DNA of 10,976 nt. Origin: Clostridiales bacterium. Lineage in GTDB: Bacteria > Bacillota > Clostridia > Oscillospirales > CAG-272. The DNA lies in assembly GCA_003523225.1 (NCBI GenBank), contig DPGK01000039.1, positions 456-11,431 of the forward strand, in the 5' to 3' direction. Position numbers and translations under genes: made by a program. Each line of letters opens with the position of its first letter. Position 1 is the stretch's first letter. Positions 6,264-10,976 of this stretch are shown piece after piece. Below the pieces are notes generated by a model that was given only the letters and a program-made list of their open reading frames with translations, was not told where the DNA came from and ran no database searches.

Positions 6264-7760
6264 TTATTCAAGAGCCGATACTATGCTATTAAGGGTGTTT
6301 TCAAGAATGCTCTTTTCCTCGGCGTATGTGGACATCCAGGAGTTCGAGCGATCCACAAGTGCGTAACGGAACATATTGTAGGTAGCGTATTTGGTCTTTC
6401 CGGTAAACTCGAGGCAGAATATTCTGCCAAGGTCAAAGGAAATGCCGTTTCTTATGGTGTCAAACATCAGCGCGGATTCGGGGTCTGAGGAATATCTCAC
6501 CTTAAGCGCTATCTCAAACAGCGCGGGAGTGGTCTTGCGGTAAGCCTCGGAAGCCATGCATTCCAGCACCGCCGCCGACATATCCGCGTCGGTAGCATCG
6601 GCAGGTACAGAGTAGAGAGTGTAGGTAAATCCGACCGTGGTCACATAGGATTCCTGATCCGTGTCATATTTCGGGGCGGGAAGCACGCCGTACTTTACCG
6701 AAGAACCGGCAAGGTAGTCGCGGATGTAATAGGTGGGACGAAGCTCAAATAGCGACTTACCCTCGGAAAAATATGTGGCGTTGCTGTAGTTTGAGGTGTA
6801 GAAATTCGCGTTTTCGCTGTCAAAGAAGGTGTTGAGACGGGATATAAGGGTGTGGGTCTTTTCGCTGCCGAAGGACTCGGCTATCTGGGTGACTCCGGTC
6901 TCGGTGCGTTCCACGGTCCTGAGTCCGGACGCAAAGAAAAATGCGTCGCTGTAAACATTGGAGGTGGTAAAGCCGAAGCGGTCGCCGTCGCTCTTGCCCT
7001 CAACGCCGTCAATATCGCCGCTGACATTGGATGCAAGGTCAAACAGCACGTCAAGCGTCCATTCGCCGTTGTTTACCTTTTTGGCAAGGTCGTCGGGGAT
7101 GTTATACTGTGCAAGCATATCCTTGCTGTATATCATCAGAAGCATACTCCAGAGCAGGTTGGTGGAGATGTCGCCCGAGGCAAAGTACAGCTTGTCGTTT
7201 ACTGTCGCCTCATCGGTCAGACGCTGGGGCCACCAGGGCTTATCAAAGTCAAGGTAGTCAAGCGAGCGCAGGTCGAGGTTGCAGCCCTTGATCGAAAGGG
7301 ACGCCGAGCACATACTGTACGCCGCGACCATGTCATATTCATGGACATTTGTGGTGATAGAGTTTGAAACCGCCTCGATAAAGCTGTTGCGGTTTGAGTT
7401 GTTTCCCTTGATGCCGTAAAATTCAAGGTCAACTCCGAGTCTTTGCTCGGTCACCTGATTTCTGCGGTTGATGGCGTTGGGAATAAGCTCGACGGAATTG
7501 TCCTCTGTGTCGAATTCCGTCTTCATCTGCTCATCCCAGCAGACGATGAGAAATTTCTCGTTTCCGAAGTTCAGGGTCTCGGGAAGGTCGTCAAGCAGAT
7601 AACCGTTCTCGTCTACCCGCTGGGTTTCGGCAACGGTGTCAGCGGAGCTTTCGGCAGGGGGATCTGTGTCACTGGTATCTGACGGATCTTTGTCGGAACA
7701 GGCTGCGAGTACCGGTATCAGCATAAGCAGTGACAAAAAAAGTGCAATGAATTTTTTCAT
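6264..7760 (-). CDS. Extracellular solute-binding lipoprotein (ABC-type)
   Basis: A 498-residue lipoprotein, first gene of the unit. Residues 1-20 are a signal peptide with lipobox LAAC and lipidated Cys21; an acidic Ser/Asp/Thr linker runs to about residue 45. The mature part (ENGYLLDDLPETLNFG, then VNDKLYFASGDIS and WTLDVLFDLA) is typical of family-1-like carbohydrate-binding proteins of ABC importers in gut Clostridia, with a Trp/Tyr-rich binding region (DKPWWPQRL). The start is secure: AGGAGG at 7766-7771 sits 5 nt from ATG 7760. No permease or ATPase gene accompanies it here, so it must share unlinked transport partners or act as a sensor. It is transcribed from the promoter at 7791-7819, divergent from the AraC gene. 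The ligand is unknown; neighbours suggest a glycoside. Confidence 0.9.
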   Translation of the reverse strand: MKKFIALFLSLLMLIPVLAACSDKDPSDTSDTDPPAESSADTVAETQRVDENGYLLDDLPETLNFGNEKFLIVCWDEQMKTEFDTEDNSVELIPNAINRRNQVTEQRLGVDLEFYGIKGNNSNRNSFIEAVSNSITTNVHEYDMVAAYSMCSASLSIKGCNLDLRSLDYLDFDKPWWPQRLTDEATVNDKLYFASGDISTNLLWSMLLMIYSKDMLAQYNIPDDLAKKVNNGEWTLDVLFDLASNVSGDIDGVEGKSDGDRFGFTTSNVYSDAFFFASGLRTVERTETGVTQIAESFGSEKTHTLISRLNTFFDSENANFYTSNYSNATYFSEGKSLFELRPTYYIRDYLAGSSVKYGVLPAPKYDTDQESYVTTVGFTYTLYSVPADATDADMSAAVLECMASEAYRKTTPALFEIALKVRYSSDPESALMFDTIRNGISFDLGRIFCLEFTGKTKYATYNMFRYALVDRSNSWMSTYAEEKSILENTLNSIVSALE

Positions 7761-7765
7761 ATTTG

Positions 7766-7771
7766 CCTCCT
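7766..7771 (-). promoter_or_regulatory. Strong Shine-Dalgarno of the binding-protein gene
   Basis: AGGAGG on the minus strand, 5 nt before ATG 7760. It is the best ribosome binding site in the window and fits the first, and probably most highly expressed, gene of the unit. Confidence 0.85.
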
Positions 7772-7790
7772 GTTTATAATATTTGATTCA

Positions 7791-7819
7791 ATTATATCAC
7801 GCCTACCCGTCCGGGAATA
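7791..7819 (-). promoter_or_regulatory. Promoter of the five-gene glycoside unit
   Basis: On the minus strand, TGATATAAT (7791-7799) is a perfect extended -10 element (TG-N-TATAAT). With a 17-nt spacer the -35 position reads TATTCC, which is a poor match to TTGACA. A strong -10 with a weak -35 is the usual design of an activator-dependent promoter. Transcription should begin near 7784, giving a leader of about 24 nt. The short palindrome CCCG-TC-CGGG (7806-7815) lies between the two elements. Confidence 0.65.
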
Positions 7820-7822
7820 TAA

Positions 7823-7847
7823 AAAATCAATATAATTTTGTGATTTT
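7823..7847. promoter_or_regulatory. Candidate operator: inverted repeat AAAATCA-N11-TGATTTT
   Basis: Perfect 7-bp arms at 7823-7829 and 7841-7847 are separated by an AT-rich 11-nt spacer. The site is just upstream of the weak -35 of the minus-strand promoter, roughly -39 to -63 relative to the predicted start. That is where an AraC-family activator would touch RNA polymerase. The regulator gene is adjacent and divergent, so it is the natural candidate to bind here. AraC proteins often bind direct rather than inverted repeats, so the assignment is tentative. Confidence 0.4.
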
Positions 7848-7890
7848 CGTATAGATTTCTGATGTATTTTGCCTTGTCGGAGCTTAAATA

Positions 7891-7919
7891 TTGACATCAG
7901 CCTCGTTTTATGATAAAAT
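7891..7919 (+). promoter_or_regulatory. Sigma-70-type promoter of the AraC regulator gene
   Basis: TTGACA (7891-7896), a 17-nt spacer, then TAAAAT (7914-7919): a consensus -35, ideal spacing and a -10 with one mismatch. The start of transcription should fall near 7926. Such a strong promoter suggests constitutive expression of the regulator. Using ATG 8047, the leader would be about 120 nt and contains two small hairpins: TCCGG-AAAA-CCGGA (7960-7973) and GTCAGC-N9-GCTGAC (7986-8006). Confidence 0.75.
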
Positions 7920-8046
7920 CGGTATAAAGTAAGACACCGTGGCAGACCGTAAGCTCATATCCGGAAAACCGGACGCAAAACCTTCGTCAGCAATAGCGCG
8001 GCTGACTCCAACGCTAATTCAGTGCAGAGGATCAAGTGTCAGAAAA

Positions 8047-8898
8047 ATGAAAAAATACGATTCGCAGTTCCTTTACCTTCCGAAAACAGGGGCAATACAG
8101 ACCAAAGAGCTTAAGCGGACGCTCTATCACCCGCGTCATATACATATGCACGACCATGTTGAAATGCTGTTCATCACCACCGACGCCGAGTGCGAGGTGA
8201 TAAGCAACGGCGAAACACGCCGCGTAAGGGGGCCCGTGCTGGTAATTCACCGCTCCGGAACGTATCACGGCACCGATACTCTCTGCACGGGACCGGACGG
8301 CTACGCCTCCTTTGTGATCTTCTTCAAGAAAAAGCTGCTGCGCGAGCTGCCGGAGCGCTTTGCGCATTACAAGACCCTGCTCTCCGACGACTGCGTGATA
8401 ATTCCCCTTACCTTAGAAAGACTTGCAAAATACCTGCCGTATTTTGAGCTGATGAAGTCGGAGGCGGATCATACCGACCGTATGCTTTTTCTGCTCCTTT
8501 TGGTGCTTGATATAGCGGCAGAGGACGCAAAAAAGGAGTCGGTGCGGCTTAACGCGCATAACGGGTATATCAGCGAGGTGCTGAAATACCTTGTGGATAA
8601 CTATGATAAAAAGCTTCTCACAAGTGAGATCGCGCAGAAATATCAGGTCAGCGTGTCAAAGCTCAATTCGGATTTCCGCCGCGTCACCGATCTTACAATA
8701 AAGGAGTTCAGCATACGCCTGCGCATAAGCCACGCCGCCGATATGCTTATGAACCGCAACGCCACCATCTCCGAGGTCTCCTACGCCTGCGGATTTTCAA
8801 GCGAGAGCTATTTTATTCAGGCGTTCCGCAAATACACGGGCAAAACGCCGAAGCAGTTCACCGAAAGCGATACAAAAACACCGTCTCAGCCGGGGTGA
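8047..8898 (+). CDS. AraC-family transcriptional regulator
   Basis: A 283-residue regulator from ATG 8047. The N-terminal cupin-like sensor domain carries HPRHIHMHDHVEML and RGPVLVIHRSGTYHGTD, typical of ligand-sensing AraC proteins. The C-terminal hundred residues hold two helix-turn-helix motifs: LLTSEIAQKYQVSVSKLNSD, then ATISEVSYACGFSSESYF with the family signature FIQAFRKYTGKTPKQF. It is divergent from the glycoside unit and most likely controls it in response to a sugar. The frame also opens at GTG 7939, which would add 36 residues. I prefer ATG 8047 because it gives the usual family length, the extra residues look unstructured, and GTG 7939 would leave only about 13 nt of leader without a Shine-Dalgarno. 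The ribosome site of ATG 8047 is also poor (AGAGGA, 15 nt away), so the start is unsettled. Confidence 0.9.
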   Translation: MKKYDSQFLYLPKTGAIQTKELKRTLYHPRHIHMHDHVEMLFITTDAECEVISNGETRRVRGPVLVIHRSGTYHGTDTLCTGPDGYASFVIFFKKKLLRELPERFAHYKTLLSDDCVIIPLTLERLAKYLPYFELMKSEADHTDRMLFLLLLVLDIAAEDAKKESVRLNAHNGYISEVLKYLVDNYDKKLLTSEIAQKYQVSVSKLNSDFRRVTDLTIKEFSIRLRISHAADMLMNRNATISEVSYACGFSSESYFIQAFRKYTGKTPKQFTESDTKTPSQPG

Positions 8899-8940
8899 GT
8901 AGATAAAATAATATATAAAATATAAAAATCAATAAAATAT

Positions 8941-8985
8941 CCGCACGGACTGGGGAAGCCCCAAAGCTCACCCGTATCCGTGCGG
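8941..8985. terminator. Nested hairpin, bidirectional terminator
   Basis: An outer 9-bp stem CCGCACGGA (8941-8949) / TCCGTGCGG (8977-8985) encloses an inner hairpin TGGGG-AAG-CCCCA (8951-8963). On the plus strand it is followed by TATTCATATGTTTTT, ending the AraC transcript 42 nt past its stop. On the minus strand it is followed by a long AT-rich tract (8903-8940) that reads as several U-runs, so it can also stop transcription coming from gyrA. The branched shape is more elaborate than a simple terminator. Confidence 0.65.
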
Positions 8986-9024
8986 TATTCATATGTTTTT
9001 ATCTTCCTTTTCAGCGTGCAAAAG

Positions 9025-9057
9025 CGGATGCCGCAAGCCCAAAAGCCGCGGCATCCG
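9025..9057. terminator. Hairpin terminator of the gyrA-lipoprotein transcript
   Basis: A perfect 10-bp GC-rich stem CGGATGCCGC (9025-9034) / GCGGCATCCG (9048-9057) with a 13-nt loop lies 15 nt past the stop of the minus-strand lipoprotein gene. On that strand it is followed by CTTTTGC, a short U-run. On the plus strand it is followed by ATTCCTTATTTATT. With the hairpin at 8941-8985 it gives two terminators in tandem between convergent genes. Confidence 0.65.
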
Positions 9058-9072
9058 ATTCCTTATTTATTA

Positions 9073-9963
9073 TCAATATGTCGGAGTATCAAGTCTCCAC
9101 TCGCCGCCCTCAAACACGAAGGTAAGCTGTTTTTTCATCCTGCCGTCCTTTACCTCAAGGGTGTCGTAATCTAGATATTTTCCGTCCGCATCCATTTCAA
9201 CGGTCACGCGCGTGGCGCTGCTTGAGGAAAGCACCCGCATCGTTGAGTAATCATACTCGGTCTGCTTTTCAAAATACGGCTCAAATTCGTTGGATTTCAG
9301 GAAAAATCCGCTGTTGCCGCTCTCGTCCACCATGTATCGCGCACGGACAAGACCGATGCCGTCCTCGGCAAAGCCGTCAAAAATCGTGGTGTACACCGAG
9401 TTAAGGTACGCCTTTGAATACACCTTTTCCGCCAGCGTCTTGATATCGTCAACGCTCTGATACTCGCAGTCGTCGCGCACATAGTCATAGTACACGGGGG
9501 ATGAGGAATCGTACATTCCTATCCATTCCGGCTCGCTGTAATCCTCAAGGGTATAATAATAGTCGTTTTCTTTCTGATAAACATATCCCTCGTCGGGAAC
9601 AGCTCCCCCCTCAAAGGTCTTTACGGCAAGATATTTGTTTTCCCGCAAGGTGCTGTCATAATATTTAAGCACCCTGCCTGAGTCGGAATCTTCATAATAG
9701 ATATAATATGTTCCGCTTGCCTCGTCGTAAGACATAATATTGTTGCCCTCCACGCGCGGATAGGTGGGAAGCCCCGCGCCGAAAAAGATATCGTTTACCT
9801 CGCGCGACGCGTCGATAAGGGCGCAGAAAGTCTCCTTTACCTCGTCAAGAGCGGGCGCCTTGCTCCCGCAGCCGCAAAGGGAGAGGAGCAAAGCCGCGAT
9901 CAGAGCTGCCGCCCTCACAGCGGAGAAAATATTATACTTTGTGAATGAAGTCTGTTTTTTCAT
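9073..9963 (-). CDS. Lipoprotein of unknown function, coupled to gyrA
   Basis: A 296-residue protein that I do not recognise as a named family. A basic N-terminus (MKKQTSFTKYN) and a hydrophobic segment end in lipobox LCGC, so Cys32 would be lipidated and the protein anchored on the outer face of the membrane. The mature part begins with a helical stretch, then EVNDIFFGAGLPTYPRV, followed by a Tyr/Asp/Glu-rich, probably beta-sheet region (TYYIYYEDSDSG, DYYYTLEDYSEPEW), ending VFEGGEWRLDTPTY. There are no recognisable catalytic motifs or internal repeats. Its ATG overlaps the gyrA stop by one base (TAATG), with only AGTGAAG as ribosome site, so translation probably depends on ribosomes finishing gyrA. 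Two hairpins downstream end the transcript. A clostridial envelope lipoprotein is as far as the sequence allows. Confidence 0.8.
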   Translation of the reverse strand: MKKQTSFTKYNIFSAVRAAALIAALLLSLCGCGSKAPALDEVKETFCALIDASREVNDIFFGAGLPTYPRVEGNNIMSYDEASGTYYIYYEDSDSGRVLKYYDSTLRENKYLAVKTFEGGAVPDEGYVYQKENDYYYTLEDYSEPEWIGMYDSSSPVYYDYVRDDCEYQSVDDIKTLAEKVYSKAYLNSVYTTIFDGFAEDGIGLVRARYMVDESGNSGFFLKSNEFEPYFEKQTEYDYSTMRVLSSSSATRVTVEMDADGKYLDYDTLEVKDGRMKKQLTFVFEGGEWRLDTPTY

Positions 9964-10976
9964 TATTCTTCACTTTCGGACTGTTCATCCATATCCTCGG
10001 GGCTTACCAGATGCGCGTCTGCAACCTCGATCACCTCGGCAGCTGGAGCACCCTCGATCTCACCGGACGGTGTAGGCTCGCTCTCCTCAGGCTCTGTCTG
10101 GAGAGTGGTGCAGCTGACAATGCTCTGCCCTTCGGACATACGCATAACGATTACTCCCGCCGCGCTGCGCGAATATACCGGAATATCCTTTACCGGCGTG
10201 CGGATTATCGTGCCGGAGTCTGTTATCATCATCAGGTCGTCGTCGTCAGACGCCGCGGCGATACCCGCGATCCTGCCGGTGCGCTCGGATACGTTGTGAC
10301 ATACCACGCCGTATGCGCCGCGGCTCTTCATAAGCCTGAAATCTTCAAAATCGGTGCGCTTGCCGTAGCCCTTTTCGGTGACGGTAACGAGCTTTTTGCT
10401 GTCGTCGGCGGCAACAACTCCGGCAACATAGTCGCCCTCGCGCAGTCTTATGCCGATAACTCCGCGCGCGGTGCGTCCCATAGTACGCGCTCCGCGTTCG
10501 GTAAAGCGGACGGCAGAGCCGTCTGCGGTGGCAATGATTATATCGCTCACGCCGTGAGTCAGCATTACCGAGACCAGCTCGTCGCCCTCGTTGAGTCCGA
10601 TGGCAATCTTTCCGCCGCGGCGCTGATATTCATATTCGGAAAGCAGCGTGCGCTTTATAATGCCCTGACGTGTCACCATTGTCAGGTATTTTTCGTTTCC
10701 GCCCTCAAAGCCGTCAATGCCGATAACAGCCGTTATCTTCTCGCCCGGCGCAAGCTCAAGGATATTTACTATATTTGAGCCTTTTGCTGTGCGTCCCGCC
10801 TCGGGTATCATATAAGCCTTGCGGGTGTGCACCTTGCCGGTGTTGGTGAACATCATAAGATTTGAGTGGCTGTTCATGACCAGCACACGCTCGATAAAGT
10901 CCTCCTCCTTGGTCGACATACCGATAATACCCTTGCCGCCGCGGCGCTGCGCGGTGTAGGTATCGGCGGGCTGACG
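9963..10976 (-). CDS. gyrA: DNA gyrase subunit A, C-terminal part (5' end outside window)
   Basis: The last 337 residues of GyrA; the reading frame continues past the right edge, so the catalytic winged-helix and tower domains are outside the window. The visible part is the C-terminal beta-pinwheel that wraps DNA to give gyrase its negative supercoiling activity. The first blade carries the GyrA-box QRRGGKG, encoded at about 10930-10950. This motif separates GyrA from the ParC subunit of topoisomerase IV. Repeated blade motifs follow: MMFTNTGKVH, LTMVTRQGIIKRT, YQRRGGKIAIGL, IIIATADGSAVRF, LVTVTEKGYGKRT and LMMITDSGTIIRT. The protein ends in an acidic tail of about 45 residues (starting near QTEPEESEP, ending DEQSESEE). 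An ATG at 10919 lies inside the domain and is not a real start. The stop overlaps the next gene by one base. Confidence 0.96.
   Translation of the reverse strand, partial: RQPADTYTAQRRGGKGIIGMSTKEEDFIERVLVMNSHSNLMMFTNTGKVHTRKAYMIPEAGRTAKGSNIVNILELAPGEKITAVIGIDGFEGGNEKYLTMVTRQGIIKRTLLSEYEYQRRGGKIAIGLNEGDELVSVMLTHGVSDIIIATADGSAVRFTERGARTMGRTARGVIGIRLREGDYVAGVVAADDSKKLVTVTEKGYGKRTDFEDFRLMKSRGAYGVVCHNVSERTGRIAGIAAASDDDDLMMITDSGTIIRTPVKDIPVYSRSAAGVIVMRMSEGQSIVSCTTLQTEPEESEPTPSGEIEGAPAAEVIEVADAHLVSPEDMDEQSESEE

Noticed and set aside
6251..6271. TTG 6271 as start of the GDPD gene
   Set aside because: ATG 6250 has AGGA at 6-nt spacing and begins right at the conserved HRG segment; TTG 6271 has no ribosome site and would overlap the binding-protein gene.
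7957..7985. Possible c-di-GMP-I (GEMM) riboswitch in the regulator leader
   Set aside because: A small A-loop hairpin followed by GGACGCAAA recalls the GEMM core, but the 5' GCAAACC-type strand, the CUAA segment and the second receptor stem are missing. A covariance-model scan could confirm the rejection.
9945..10778. 277-codon plus-strand frame opposite gyrA
   Set aside because: The opposite strand encodes unmistakable GyrA pinwheel blades; the plus frame is a by-product of the codon bias of gyrA.
10917..10919. ATG 10919 as the start of a standalone 318-residue protein
   Set aside because: The frame continues upstream to the window edge and encodes the GyrA-box QRRGGKG directly before this ATG, so it is an internal methionine of gyrA.

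Overview
The window looks like chromosomal DNA from a low-to-mid-GC Gram-positive anaerobe, most likely a gut or rumen clostridium of the Oscillospiraceae/Ruminococcaceae type. The support is four exported proteins with Gram-positive signals (three lipoproteins with LAAC or LCGC lipoboxes and one protein with an LPXTG-like SPDTG wall-sorting tail), purine-rich Shine-Dalgarno sequences, and a solute-binding protein of a style common in that group. This taxonomic call is inference from protein style, not from a search. No outer-membrane machinery, phage gene, transposase, CRISPR array, tRNA or rRNA was seen.

Layout. Bases 1-126 hold no clear gene but contain a foldable segment that may be a dispersed repeat. 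A small single-pass membrane protein (+, 127-345) follows, then a strong two-way terminator (392-424). Bases 456-7760 are one minus-strand transcription unit of five tightly packed genes. Read 5' to 3' they are a solute-binding lipoprotein, a glycerophosphodiester phosphodiesterase (GDPD), a GH31 alpha-glycosidase, a wall-anchored concanavalin/LamG-like protein, and a lipoprotein joining a glycosidase-type N-terminal domain to a metallo-beta-lactamase (MBL) domain. Gaps between genes are 13, -4, 32 and 1 nt. An AraC-family regulator is transcribed divergently (+, to 8898). The shared region 7761-8046 carries a promoter on each strand and an inverted repeat placed like an activator site. Bases 8899-9072 hold two hairpin terminators between convergent genes. 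The right end is the C-terminal part of DNA gyrase subunit A (-, running off the window at 10976), followed by an unrecognised lipoprotein gene that overlaps it by one base.

How the genes may work together. The 7.3-kb unit reads as an AraC-controlled locus for sensing, binding and breaking down a glycoside. The binding lipoprotein captures the ligand outside the cell. The GDPD and GH31 enzymes have no signal peptide, so they should act in the cytoplasm. The sugar-binding-like surface protein and the MBL lipoprotein act at the envelope. No ABC permease or ATPase lies within the unit, so the binding protein must use unlinked permeases or serve as a sensor. The GDPD and alpha-glycosidase together suggest a substrate with both a glycerophosphodiester and an alpha-glycosidic bond, such as substituted glycerol teichoic acid or a glycerophosphoglycolipid fragment. 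This is a hypothesis. The gyrA end is housekeeping DNA and unrelated to the locus.
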